The notes beneath the pieces were generated by a model. The model was not told the DNA's origin, made no database searches, and saw nothing but the letters and a program-made list of their open reading frames with translations. From CAZPUS01 sp964589825 (lineage in GTDB: Bacteria > Fibrobacterota > Chitinivibrionia > Chitinivibrionales > WJKA01), in the NCBI GenBank assembly GCA_964589825.1, contig CAZPUS010000003.1, positions 62,001 to 126,000 of the forward strand: a stretch of DNA of 64,000 nt, in the 5' to 3' direction. This document shows positions 1-8,744 of the stretch, piece after piece. The translations under genes were made by a program, and so were the position numbers. Numbering within the stretch: position 1 is the stretch's first letter; each line of letters starts with the position of its first letter.

Positions 1-1334
1 AGTCTCCGAAATCTCTTGATCACTCACCTCTCGATACGTCACGATACGAACAAGGGAACCGTCCTGCTGCGCAAACTCTTTAACTTTGCGCGCTCGTGCC
101 GTCTTCATGAGATCGAGTCCAAGTATGGTATCACACTCTCGCAAAGCGATCGCTTTCTCTTGCGCATCAAGCTTTTTATCCCGCACCATCTCCCACACAG
201 CACCGAGTGCCTTTGGAATATTGAGATCGTCATATACCGCATCAAGAACCGCATTCAGAAGTGTGCTGCAACGCTCTCCGACCCGGACATCATTCCCGTT
301 GCAGGCATCACCCACCGCATCCGCAATATCCTCCCGAATATTTTTAAGCCCCTGGGCCGCCGTATNNNNNNNNNNGAAAACGTGAGAGGGCTTCGGTAGT
401 GCGCCTGACAACACAGCATGCGAAATGTATCGGGAGAATAACCCCGTTCGATAAGCGTATCGAGCGTGACGAAATTTCCTTCTGATTTCGCCATTTTGGC
501 ATTTTTCATTACCAAAAATTCTCCGTGCAGCCAGTAATTGGCAAAACGCTCGTCTGTTGCCGCTTCCACCTGCGCCACTTCGTTGGTATGATGCACGCGT
601 ATGTGATCGGTTCCTCCGCAGTGAATATCGACGGGCTGCGTCAGATACTTCAGCGCCATTGCGCTGCATTCGATATGCCACCCCGGAAATCCCGTGCCCC
701 AGGGGCTCTCCCATTCCATCTGACGTTTTGTGTCTTCGGGGGAAAATTTCCACAACGCAAAATCGGTGGGATTCCGTTTTTCCCCCATGTCAACCCGGCT
801 ACCCGCATCGAGGCTTTCCGGGTCAAGCCCCGCATATTCACAGTAACGCGAAAATCGTGATGTGTCAAAATATATCCCGTCCGATGTGCGATAGGTATAG
901 CCTTTCTCTTCCAGGCTACACACGAGCGCAATCATCTCATCTATATGCTGCGTGGCCCTGGGCCACTGCTCTGCACGCTGAATATTGAGCGCATCGATAT
1001 GCTGCATAAAGACATCCGTATAAAACCGGGCGATATCCCAGACCGTTTTCTGCTCCCGCCGTGCGCCAGCCTCGATTTTATCCTCCCCGGTATCTGCATC
1101 CGAAACGAGATGCCCCACATCGGTTATGTTGACCACGTGGATGAGCGAATACCCGCAATGCAAAAGCGTCCGGCGGAGAAAGTCTTCGAATATATAGGTG
1201 CGCAGATTCCCGATATGCGCATAATTATAGACGGTGGGACCGCAGCAGTACATATGCACCGTCGAGCCGTGCGCAGGACGAAACTGCTGTTTTTCACGCA
1301 ACGGGGTATTGTAAAGTTGAAGGGTTCTCTGCAT
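1..1334 (-). CDS. cysS: cysteinyl-tRNA synthetase, 3' end missing and interrupted by an assembly gap
   Basis: This gene charges tRNA-Cys with cysteine in the cytoplasm. The N-terminal part shows the class I HIGH signature (AHIGN), the zinc-site segments CCGPT, WHIECSAMA and DIHCGGTDH, and the KMSKS-type loop KMAKSEGN. A run of 10 Ns at 366-375 interrupts the gene just after HYRSPLTF. Past the gap the homologous reading resumes in another frame (TAAQGLKNIREDI, then DDLNIPKALGAVWE, a typical CysS C-terminal helical segment). Translating straight through the Ns therefore gives a false tail. If the gene is intact, the real gap must be 2 modulo 3 bases long, so 10 is a placeholder. The gene also runs off the left edge. 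purM lies 110 bases upstream on the same strand. Confidence 0.93.
366..375. other. assembly gap (10 N) inside cysS
   Basis: Ten consecutive Ns join two contigs. The cysS reading frame shifts across them, so the N count does not reflect the true missing length. Confidence 0.98.
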
Positions 1335-1444
1335 AGCGTCCGGTTCCCTTCCCGGGAAGTACCCGGGACGATTGTATCATTATTCATACTGCATGTGCCG
1401 AAACCGGCACGTGGTTTCCACCTTCATGCTCCTGAATCAGATTA

Positions 1445-2482
1445 TTAGTGCATGTGCACCGCTCCCGATCCCCGGGTAATCTCTCCCACAATCGTGGTTT
1501 CGATATCATGCGCCCGGGCCGCTTGCCTGACCGAAGGCGCTTTCTGCGGGGATGTCACCAGTATAAATCCGATTCCCATATTGAACGTATCGTACATTTC
1601 GCTTGGGTCAACACCACCCTCGTTCTGAAGAAAGCGAAAAATCGGCTCCGGCTCCCAGGCTGTTGTATCGATTACCGCATCGCAGGTATCCGGAAGTATC
1701 CTGTTGACGTTACCACGAAATCCCCCGCCGGTTATATGGGCACATCCCTTTACCGCATCCGAAATTATCGTTTCGTACAGGGGTAGATAACTGCGATGTA
1801 CGCGCAGCAACTCCTGTGCAAAAGTCCGTCCGGTCTCCTCAAAAGTATCCCCATACGTCTTTGCCGCATACTCAGTCACGATTTTTCGGGCCAGGCTGTA
1901 GCCGTTTGTATGCAACCCGTTCGATGAGCATCCGACAAGGACGTCACCTGCGGCAATCGACGTGCCGTCAACAAGTGTATCGCGCTCCGCTGCGCCGACG
2001 ATGGTACCCGACACATCGTATTCCCCCCGCTGATAAAACCCCGGCATCTCGGCGGTCTCTCCACCGATCAGGGGGCAATCAGCCGCTTTGCACGCGCGGG
2101 CGAATCCACGTACCACCTCTGTGGCGACATGTTCCTCGAGAGTGCCGCAGCCCAGGTAATCGAGAAAAAAGAGCGGTCGCGCGCCGCACACGAGAATATC
2201 GTCGATGCAGTGATTGACAAGGTCTTCTCCTATGGTATCGTGTATACCAGCAGCGAATGCAACCTTGAGCTTTGTTCCCACTCCGTCTACCGACGAGACA
2301 AGGACGGGATGACGATAGCTGCACAGCGGGGCGGCATCGAATACACCGCCGAATCCACCGAATGCTCCCAGCACGCGGGGATTAAAGCTTTCCGCCACAT
2401 GCTGTGCCATTCCCTTCTTGACGTGCTCCCACCGGGCGACATCCACCCCGGCATCGGTGTATCGAAGCGATTTTTTATTCAT
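1445..2482 (-). CDS. purM: phosphoribosylformylglycinamidine cyclo-ligase (AIR synthetase)
   Basis: PurM closes the imidazole ring of FGAM with ATP to form AIR, the fifth step of purine synthesis. Family signatures are visible in order: YTDAGVD at the N-terminus, GGFGGVFD, SSVDGVGTKLKVA, HCIDDILVCGARPLFFLDY, GGETAEMPG and HITGGGFRGNVNRILP. At about 345 residues it matches the family length. The open frame extends 45 codons further upstream, but homology starts at MNKKSLRYTDAG. The ATG at 2482 has an AGGA motif about 5 bases upstream, and the extension would run into repeat copy A, so the internal start is preferred. It diverges from argJ. Confidence 0.95.
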   Translation of the reverse strand: MNKKSLRYTDAGVDVARWEHVKKGMAQHVAESFNPRVLGAFGGFGGVFDAAPLCSYRHPVLVSSVDGVGTKLKVAFAAGIHDTIGEDLVNHCIDDILVCGARPLFFLDYLGCGTLEEHVATEVVRGFARACKAADCPLIGGETAEMPGFYQRGEYDVSGTIVGAAERDTLVDGTSIAAGDVLVGCSSNGLHTNGYSLARKIVTEYAAKTYGDTFEETGRTFAQELLRVHRSYLPLYETIISDAVKGCAHITGGGFRGNVNRILPDTCDAVIDTTAWEPEPIFRFLQNEGGVDPSEMYDTFNMGIGFILVTSPQKAPSVRQAARAHDIETTIVGEITRGSGAVHMH

Positions 2483-2504
2483 AATATCCTGTGTCTTTCT
2501 GTTA

Positions 2505-2664
2505 TCTGAATTGTACGGTAGTATTAATAAACGCTGCGGTGTACCGTGCTGCGCTTGTATGTACAAAATGTATCGCACAGCCTTGGTGGTTGTCTCATTG
2601 CTTCGGAGAATATACACACAGTACGGATGTCAGCAGAATACGCCGGCAAATTAATTCAGTTAGG
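2505..2664 (+). repeat. intergenic inverted-terminal repeat, copy A (~160 bp)
   Basis: This member of a dispersed family lies between purM and argJ. It begins near CTGAATTGTACGG and ends at AATTCAGTTAGG. It shares with copies C and D the segment ending in CCGTGCTG about 40 bases in, and with copy C the central TGGTTGTCTCAT. Identity is partial, so the copies are old. No reading frame is apparent. It is MITE-like. Confidence 0.7.
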
Positions 2665-2745
2665 ATAGTAGCAAAAAAACGTATAGTTTGTAAAAAATAG
2701 ATAATCTCGTACCCCGGTGCAAAGACGGAATTTATTTTTCGCTTT

Positions 2746-3954
2746 ATGTCACCTGTTACCAAAATCAAAGGCGGTGTCACCACCGCCCGGGGATTCCGTG
2801 CACACGGGATATACTGCGGCATTAAACAGCGGCATGAACCCGATGTCGGTATTCTGATAAGCGACACCACATGCGACGCTGCAGGAGTATTTACGCGAAA
2901 CGAGTTCGGAGCCGCCTGCGTGCAGCGAAACCGCTCCCTTCTTCCCGGCCGCGGAATACGTGCACTCATCTGCAACTCGGGCAATGCCAATGCGTGCACC
3001 GGTACGCAGGGTGAAGCTGACAACCGGGAACTGGCCGAGTCGCTCGCAAAACATCTGAAATGTCGCAGCGACGAGGTGTGTACCGCGTCCACCGGAGTAA
3101 TCGGCCGTCCGCTTGCGGTAAGCCTTATCACGCGCGCTTTCGGGGAACTCGTTGAAAAAAGTAAAACCCGGCAGGACGACTCGTTCTGTAAAGCGATTCT
3201 TACCACCGATACTACTACCAAGACACACGCAGTCACCGTCACCACCTCCCGCGGAAGCTATACCGTCGGAGGATGCGCCAAAGGCTCGGGGATGATACAT
3301 CCGGACATGGCGACCATGCTCGGCTTTATCACTACCGATGCCGGCATAGATCACACAAAACTCTCATCTGCACTGAAAAAAGCAGTCGATACAACGTTCA
3401 ACACCATCACCGTGGACGGTGACACCTCCACCAACGATATGGTCCTTGCATTCGCCAACGGTAAAGCGGACATCACGATTTCCACCAGATCGGATCTGGC
3501 TGTATTCGAACGCGCTCTTTTTACCGTATGTGACGCACTTGCCCGACAGATCGTAGCCGACGGGGAGGGAGCGACCAAATTTCTCGAAATTCAGGTATGT
3601 GGCGCGGCTTCACAAAAACAGGCGCAACACGCGGCACGTACCGTTGCCTCGTCCACGCTTCTCAAATGTGCGGTTTACGGCAATGATCCCAACTGGGGAC
3701 GTATCCTCTCCGCACTGGGAACCGCCGATGTACGTATCAACCATCGGACGCTGCGTATATGTATCTGCGACACATGCGTATTCGAACACATGCAGCCGTG
3801 CGATTACGAAGAGGATCGGCTTCAGCAGCGCATGGCCGACAGCGCACACATAACGGTTTCGATCGCTCTGGGTGCGGGATCGGCGAAGGGCAGCGCCCTC
3901 ACCTGCGACCTCTCACACGAATACGTGACCATCAATGCGGAGTATCATACCTAA
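2746..3954 (+). CDS. argJ: bifunctional glutamate N-acetyltransferase / ornithine acetyltransferase
   Basis: ArgJ transfers acetyl groups between acetylornithine and glutamate in the cyclic arginine pathway, and some members also use acetyl-CoA. The 402-residue protein has the self-cleavage site: KGSGMIHPDMATMLGF, with Thr190 as the expected nucleophile that starts the beta chain. Other family blocks are GGVTTARGFRAHGI at the N-terminus, CNSGNANACTG (oxyanion region), ASTGVIGRPL, DGDTSTND and NDPNWGRI. Whether it is mono- or bifunctional cannot be read from the sequence. No other arginine gene is adjacent. The ribosome site is weak (GGAATTT is distant). Confidence 0.95.
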   Translation: MSPVTKIKGGVTTARGFRAHGIYCGIKQRHEPDVGILISDTTCDAAGVFTRNEFGAACVQRNRSLLPGRGIRALICNSGNANACTGTQGEADNRELAESLAKHLKCRSDEVCTASTGVIGRPLAVSLITRAFGELVEKSKTRQDDSFCKAILTTDTTTKTHAVTVTTSRGSYTVGGCAKGSGMIHPDMATMLGFITTDAGIDHTKLSSALKKAVDTTFNTITVDGDTSTNDMVLAFANGKADITISTRSDLAVFERALFTVCDALARQIVADGEGATKFLEIQVCGAASQKQAQHAARTVASSTLLKCAVYGNDPNWGRILSALGTADVRINHRTLRICICDTCVFEHMQPCDYEEDRLQQRMADSAHITVSIALGAGSAKGSALTCDLSHEYVTINAEYHT

Positions 3955-3993
3955 CAAAATCGACACCCGTTCTGCCGGGCTGCGATGTGTACC

Positions 3994-4033
3994 ATAAAAA
4001 ACACTCCGCTGCAGCGCGAAGCTGCAACGGAGC
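3994..4033 (-). terminator. rho-independent terminator of the hsp20 operon
   Basis: A hairpin with arms at 4004-4015 and 4021-4032 (one C/A mismatch, five-base loop GCGAA) is followed on the minus strand by a run of six Ts (the A-run at 3995-4000). It sits between the convergent argJ and the last hsp20 gene. Confidence 0.85.
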
Positions 4034-4075
4034 GTATAGGGTAAAGAGGGTTTGGGGTCTTAATTACACAGTCGG

Positions 4076-4474
4076 TTACGCATTGATGGCGATTTTTTTG
4101 GGTTTTGCTTCCTCCCGTTTTGGAATATGAATCTTCAGTACCCCGTTATCGAGCGATGCATTGACCTTCTCTTTATCGTATTCATCCGCAAGCTGAAATG
4201 AACGATAATAATCACCAACATTGAACTGGCGTACCGACGCTTCTTCTCTGGCTTCCTGGCTGCTCTTTCCGCTGATCACCAGGGTATCGTTTTCGTTTAC
4301 CTCGATACTTACGTCACCTTTTTTTACCCCCGGCATATCAGCGATAAGCAACAACTCGTCATCACTCGTATAGATATCCACATCCGGAATATAGGCATTC
4401 TCTGTGTTTATCAGACTCTCGGCTCCCGAATGTTTCACTTCCCGTTTATCCTGCTTTTCGATATCTCTGGCCAT
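4076..4474 (-). CDS. Hsp20-family small heat shock protein (third gene of operon)
   Basis: This is an ATP-independent holdase chaperone of the alpha-crystallin family, 132 residues. The alpha-crystallin domain runs from about residue 32 (PDVDIYTSDDELLLIADMPG) to the hallmark NGVLKIHIPK. A short KPKKIAI tail holds the IxI-type motif used in oligomer assembly. The frame extends ten codons upstream, but the ATG at 4474 is preceded by AAGGAGGTG at ideal spacing, so that start is used. It is the last of three tandem hsp20 genes with short spacers and a strong terminator behind it. Confidence 0.92.
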   Translation of the reverse strand: MARDIEKQDKREVKHSGAESLINTENAYIPDVDIYTSDDELLLIADMPGVKKGDVSIEVNENDTLVISGKSSQEAREEASVRQFNVGDYYRSFQLADEYDKEKVNASLDNGVLKIHIPKREEAKPKKIAINA

Positions 4475-4511
4475 AATAACACCTCCTTTTTGTATTTCGC
4501 TCATCTATTCT

Positions 4512-4928
4512 TTATTCGACATCAACCTTTATCTGTTTGGGTTTGGCTTCCTCCGCTTTGGGCAGCGTGACGATCAGCACACCGTTGCTGAATGATGCCT
4601 TTAGCGCATCCTGATTGACCCGATACGGAATCCGAAAACTCTTTTCGAAATCCCCTTCCGGTCTCTCTTCACGAACCGCAGTATATTTGCTGCGATCCAC
4701 GGCGCTTTTCCTCGTTCCCGAAAGGGTCAGCACCCCGTCACTGAAGGTAATATCAACCGCATCTTTCTCAACACCCGGAAGTTCGGCATGCACCACAACA
4801 TCGTCTTCTTCATCGTAGATGTTTACCAGTGGAAATGCGCGCCGTCCTCCTCCATACGTGGAAAAAAGTCTGTCGAGATCCTGCTGCATACGCTCCAGTC
4901 TCGCGAACGGATCCTGATACCATAACAT
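4512..4928 (-). CDS. Hsp20-family small heat shock protein (second gene of operon)
   Basis: This 138-residue small heat shock protein has an N-terminal arm (WYQDPFARLERMQQDLDRLF, typical of bacterial class A sHsps), an alpha-crystallin domain from about residue 35 (PLVNIYDEEDDVVVHAELPG) and the signature FSNGVLIVTLPKAEEAKPKQIKV. The start has AAAGGAGG upstream. It differs enough from its neighbours to be an old duplicate rather than a recent copy. The trio may form hetero-oligomers; that is inference. Confidence 0.93.
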   Translation of the reverse strand: MLWYQDPFARLERMQQDLDRLFSTYGGGRRAFPLVNIYDEEDDVVVHAELPGVEKDAVDITFSDGVLTLSGTRKSAVDRSKYTAVREERPEGDFEKSFRIPYRVNQDALKASFSNGVLIVTLPKAEEAKPKQIKVDVE

Positions 4929-4958
4929 AATTACCTCCTTTTTTAATGTACTTTTTTG

Positions 4959-5423
4959 TTATTCAACAGCTACATCTATTTTTTTCTGTTTTTTCTCTTC
5001 TTCTGTTTTGGGCAGTGTTACAGAAAGTACGCCGTTTCTGTAATGTGCTTTCGCAGCATCCCATTTGACGTTTTCACCCACCGGGATGGTTCTGCAAAAA
5101 CTGCCGTAACGACACTCTCGTCTGCGCCATCCTTTTTTCTCCTCTTTCTGTTCGTCGCGTTTTTCACCGCGTATGGTCAGAAAGCCGTTCTGATACGTGA
5201 TATCCAGATCGTCTTTTTTCAGCCCCGGTATTTCGGAACGAACATATACATTTTTCTTGTCTTCATTCACATCGACCGTAGGCTGCAGCATTACCTCTTC
5301 TTCATCTCCCCACGGCTCACTCAATGCGGTAAACGGATTCTCGAAAAAACGATCGAACCACTCATCCGCACCACGACGCTGCACTCCCCGTTCTCCTTTT
5401 TTCCATGGTATTATACCTCGCAT
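4959..5423 (-). CDS. Hsp20-family small heat shock protein (first gene of operon)
   Basis: This 154-residue small heat shock protein has a longer N-terminal arm ending in FFENPFTALSEPWGDEE. The alpha-crystallin domain starts near residue 48 (LQPTVDVNEDKKNVYVRSEIPG), and the signature YRNGVLSVTLPKTEEEKKQKKI closes it. A lysine/glutamate-rich insert (KRDEQKEEKKGWRRR) lies in the middle loop. The ATG at 5423 is chosen over an upstream in-frame ATG because it has AGGAGGT seven bases before it. It is the promoter-proximal gene of the trio, behind the sigma-54-type promoter at 5486-5503. Confidence 0.92.
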   Translation of the reverse strand: MRGIIPWKKGERGVQRRGADEWFDRFFENPFTALSEPWGDEEEVMLQPTVDVNEDKKNVYVRSEIPGLKKDDLDITYQNGFLTIRGEKRDEQKEEKKGWRRRECRYGSFCRTIPVGENVKWDAAKAHYRNGVLSVTLPKTEEEKKQKKIDVAVE

Positions 5424-5485
5424 ACTTACCTCCTGGTTAAGGTTTATAAGGTTCATCTTTTTCTCATTTATTTCACCTGTTATTT

Positions 5486-5503
5486 ATGCAAGTTATGTGC
5501 CAA
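5486..5503 (-). promoter_or_regulatory. sigma-54 (RpoN) promoter of the hsp20 operon
   Basis: The minus strand reads TTGGCACATAACTTGCAT. It matches the -24/-12 consensus TGGCAC-N5-TTGC, with the diagnostic GG and GC doublets exactly ten bases apart. It lies about 60 bases before the first hsp20 start codon, leaving a leader of roughly 50 bases. Such promoters need an enhancer-binding ATPase activator. Confidence 0.8.
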
Positions 5504-5642
5504 TCGCTTATACCCGGACGAAAAAAGCGTCCCCTCTACCCCCTCCGCATTATATCTCTTTACACAGCCTGAAGTTATACACTCCCGAGCACACGCCGCA
5601 CGAGGACATCGCCTATCCGGTTTCACATCAAGGAATTACGGT

Positions 5643-5659
5643 TGTTTCAACATGAAACA
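5643..5659. promoter_or_regulatory. dyad TGTTTC-N5-GAAACA, possible activator site
   Basis: This is a perfect 6+6 inverted repeat with a five-base centre. Its outer form is TGT-N11-ACA, similar in style to enhancer sites of sigma-54 activators. The function is inferred from its position only. Confidence 0.4.
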
Positions 5660-5672
5660 TGCATTCGCATAA

Positions 5673-5692
5673 TTGAACATGTTTTTTTCATT
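5673..5692. promoter_or_regulatory. dyad TTTTTTCA-N4-TGAAAAAA
   Basis: This is a perfect 8+8 inverted repeat with a four-base centre, beside the previous dyad. It could be a second activator site or a weak terminator of the kinase gene. The stem is AT-rich, so it is ambiguous. Confidence 0.35.
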
Positions 5693-5840
5693 ATTGAAAA
5701 AACAGTGCATCACAATACCCGCCAATGAAACTTTTTACCATTCGTGGTACACCATTGCTCCCATGACTGCCGCCGTGTATTAATATACCCTTACCCCTCT
5801 GGATACCCCCTGTCGTGAGTCGAATACCGCCACACCATCT

Positions 5841-8669
5841 TTATGCCTGAAATTCATTCAGCGCCTTTACCACAATTTCTTTGCACTTAAGCCATTCACG
5901 GTTAAGTCTCTCCGAACAGATGCGTGCCTGCACCATATTACCGGCTTTCCCCGCTGTTTCTATTTGCATCGCATCGCAACGCATGGATTCCAGACCTGCA
6001 GTTGCGCACGCCCCCTTAATCGTATGTCCCGCACGGGCTACGGCATCGGGATCATTACTCGCGACAGCCTCTTGCAGAAATTGTAATTTAGTCGGCATAT
6101 CATCGAGGAATGCGCGCAGGGTCACAGCCGCTATCTCGCGATCTCCGTCAAATCGCTGCAGCAGTCCTTCCCGGTCAAAAGGCATTCCGGTCTCGTTTTC
6201 AGCATTGTGCTGCACCTCATCACCAAACGATCCGGCCTGTGGCTGCGCATCCTGAGATGCGCCACGGCCTGATGCGCCGGCATCGAAATCACATACCCAT
6301 TTCGCCAGCAATGATTCGATCTGACAGGTACGAAACGGCTTGGTAATATACTCATCCATTCCCGCCGCAGTACACTTATCCCGGTCACCCTGCAATGCAT
6401 ACGCGGTAAGTGCTACAATCGGTATGCGCCTGCTCCCGGAGCGTTCTTCAGCAGCCCGCACTCGACGAGCGGCTTCGAACCCATCCATTTCGGGCATCTG
6501 ACAATCCATAAAGATACAATCGTAGGCGTGTTCTTTACACATGCGCAATACCTGCACGCCGTTATGAGCAATTTCGATGCCGATGTTGTCGTAGCGCTGC
6601 AGCATCGATATAAACACTTTCTGATTTGTGGCATCGTCCTCAGCCAGCAGAATACGTCGGGGGCCGCATTCGGAAAGAATCCGCCGCAGTGTATACCCGG
6701 TGCCCTCGTCCATAGAGGTCGTATCATGGCTGATATTACCGGCAATTGTAAGTGCATTATATAACTGACGACGGAAAATGGGCACGGTAATAACCTGCAC
6801 ACGTTCCAATGCACAGTTACGCGTCTCTTCCCCGGATGAATTCGCTGAGTCGAGGATAATTACCGACGAAGGGTTATTTGTACAGTATCGCTGCATATAT
6901 TCGGGCAGTTCTCTACATAGGTGCGCCCAGGCACCAGGATCAACGACCATTGCATCAAAAGCCCCGCCACCACCCGACTGCTCACGAACAATTTTGTCTA
7001 TTCGGGCGGGATTCTCAAGGGTGTACACCCCACATCCCCATGCGTTGCACAACGCGCTCACATACATTCTGTTCATCTCATGTTTGAGGGCAACGAGTAC
7101 CGAAAGCCCATCCGCCAGATCTGCTGTTGCGTCTTCGGATTGGGGCGAATGCGCACAGGTGGCAAGCCGGATACGACAGGTAAACACAGAGCCTTTCCCT
7201 TTTACGCTCTCGACCGAAATATCGCCTCCCATTTGCTCACACAGTTTTTTTGTAATCGAAAGCCCCAATCCCGTCCCCCCATATTTTTTACGCATCGACG
7301 TCTCGAGCTGGCTGAACGAATCGAATATGTGTTCCTTTTCTGATTCCGGAATACCTACCCCGGTATCCGACACGCTGATACGTAATGTCAGCTCTTGTGA
7401 GATTTCATGCTGTTTCATAACGCAGACACCGATTTCACCCTGTTGCGTATATTTAACGGCATTACCCAGCACATTGATCACAATCTGTCTGCATCGCTGA
7501 GAATCCCCTTTAAGCCATTCGGGTATTGCCGGATCCATATACAGGATCAGCTCGATATCTCTGCCGTGGATCCGTGGCAGACACATACGCACTGCATCTT
7601 CAATGCACTCATACAACACAAACGGCTTTTCTTTGAGTTCGAACTTTCCTGCCTCGATTTTGGACACGTCAAGAATATCATTAATAATTTCAAGCAGGTG
7701 ATCCCCGCTGTACTTGACCGTCTCCGCATACTGACGCTGTCCGGGATCGAGCTCCGAAGCCAGCAACAACTCGGTCATGCCCAGAATCCCGTTCATGGGA
7801 GTTCGTATCTCATGACTCATGTTTGCCAGAAAGATACTTTTGGCGGTATTGGCAGCCTGTGCCTGCTGTGCCATACGGTTTATTCTTGCATTCTGCTGCT
7901 GCAGATAGCGATTGAGTACCTCGGTTTCCGCAAGACTCGTTTTCAGCTGCTTCTCGACTTTCCGCTGTCCGGTAATATCGATCATAGTGGTAAGAATCAG
8001 TGTCTCATTCTCTTGTTGCATAAATTCGGCATACAGTACTCCGGTACGCAACGTACCATCCCTGCTTCGCACCTTCATAACGAGGTCACGTATATATCCC
8101 GTACGTTGCAATTCATCGAATGCCTGTTTTTCGCCCGTTTGATCGTCGAATAAACCCAGTTCGAGGGATGTTTTCCCGACAACTTCTTTTTCATCATAGC
8201 CCAGAACTTTTTCAAAGGCCCGGTTAACCGTTACGATACATTGTGAATCCGCAGTAGAAAGAACGGTCGGTGACGGATAAAAATCGAATACTTTGCGGAA
8301 TTTCTCGAGTTCAGCCCGGCTGTGTGTAAGATCCTTCGAATAGCCGAATATCGCTTTCTCTCCATTCCAGGTACCAGGCCACACCCTTGTCTCCATGGGA
8401 ATAACGCGCCCGTCTTTTGCAGTCATAGGAAGAGAAAAATCATTACATTCCTCATTAAGTACCGATGACATAACCTCAGAAGCCCGTACTCTCTCTCCTT
8501 CACCATACAAAGCACATATATTCATACCTGCAAGCTGTTCAACGGGATACCCCAGTGTGCGGGTGAACGCGGGATTGGCAAAAAGAATCGTCCCTTCACA
8601 CGAGCATACCGCCACAAGATCGTCTATGGTTTCAAACAATACACGGAAATTATCGTCATTTTGTGACAT
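5841..8669 (-). CDS. hybrid sensor histidine kinase (PAS-PAS-HisKA-HATPase-pseudoREC-REC-Hpt)
   Basis: This is a BarA/TorS-style phosphorelay kinase without obvious membrane segments, so probably cytosolic. Domains in order: two PAS domains, a coiled coil, HisKA with the H-box SHEIRTPMNGILG, an ATPase domain with DTGVGIP and GGTGLGLSI, a degenerate receiver-like segment, a true receiver (phospho-acceptor in CIFMDCQMPEMDG, conserved TAYA and KPF), and an Hpt domain (AGHTIKGACATAG). The frame can begin at a GTG (8723), but the ATG at 8669 starts just before the first PAS domain, and a hairpin at 8671-8698 lies between the two starts. Neither has a strong ribosome site. It follows the HDOD gene and may share its transcript. 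Confidence 0.88.
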   Translation of the reverse strand: MSQNDDNFRVLFETIDDLVAVCSCEGTILFANPAFTRTLGYPVEQLAGMNICALYGEGERVRASEVMSSVLNEECNDFSLPMTAKDGRVIPMETRVWPGTWNGEKAIFGYSKDLTHSRAELEKFRKVFDFYPSPTVLSTADSQCIVTVNRAFEKVLGYDEKEVVGKTSLELGLFDDQTGEKQAFDELQRTGYIRDLVMKVRSRDGTLRTGVLYAEFMQQENETLILTTMIDITGQRKVEKQLKTSLAETEVLNRYLQQQNARINRMAQQAQAANTAKSIFLANMSHEIRTPMNGILGMTELLLASELDPGQRQYAETVKYSGDHLLEIINDILDVSKIEAGKFELKEKPFVLYECIEDAVRMCLPRIHGRDIELILYMDPAIPEWLKGDSQRCRQIVINVLGNAVKYTQQGEIGVCVMKQHEISQELTLRISVSDTGVGIPESEKEHIFDSFSQLETSMRKKYGGTGLGLSITKKLCEQMGGDISVESVKGKGSVFTCRIRLATCAHSPQSEDATADLADGLSVLVALKHEMNRMYVSALCNAWGCGVYTLENPARIDKIVREQSGGGGAFDAMVVDPGAWAHLCRELPEYMQRYCTNNPSSVIILDSANSSGEETRNCALERVQVITVPIFRRQLYNALTIAGNISHDTTSMDEGTGYTLRRILSECGPRRILLAEDDATNQKVFISMLQRYDNIGIEIAHNGVQVLRMCKEHAYDCIFMDCQMPEMDGFEAARRVRAAEERSGSRRIPIVALTAYALQGDRDKCTAAGMDEYITKPFRTCQIESLLAKWVCDFDAGASGRGASQDAQPQAGSFGDEVQHNAENETGMPFDREGLLQRFDGDREIAAVTLRAFLDDMPTKLQFLQEAVASNDPDAVARAGHTIKGACATAGLESMRCDAMQIETAGKAGNMVQARICSERLNREWLKCKEIVVKALNEFQA

Positions 8670-8670
8670 G

Positions 8671-8698
8671 GCATAGATCGCGTATTTACGCGCTATGC
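8671..8698. other. hairpin at the 5' boundary of the hybrid kinase gene
   Basis: GCATAG and GCGTA (8671-8684) pair with TACGC and CTATGC (8687-8698), giving an 11-pair stem with a small bulge. No T-run follows on the minus strand, so it looks like an intercistronic or leader hairpin rather than a terminator. Confidence 0.45.
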
Positions 8699-8744
8699 AA
8701 TTATGCAAAAAACGCGTATACACATGGTGCTCGATATGCGATGA

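Larger units (their letters stand above)
5504..5840. other. non-coding region upstream of the hsp20 promoter, with two dyads
   Basis: No credible gene is seen. Two dyad-symmetric elements occur at 5643-5659 and 5673-5692, about 170-215 bases upstream of the predicted transcription start, where enhancer sites of sigma-54 activators commonly lie. The region also follows the histidine kinase gene ending at 5841. No CIRCE element was found. Confidence 0.5.

Noticed and set aside
255..365. cysS reading continued straight through the N gap
   Set aside because: The residues after the gap in that frame do not resemble CysS; the homologous continuation is in another frame.
5504..5840. CIRCE/HrcA element before the hsp20 genes
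   Set aside because: No TTAGCACTC-N9-GAGTGCTAA match exists; the sigma-54 element explains the promoter better.
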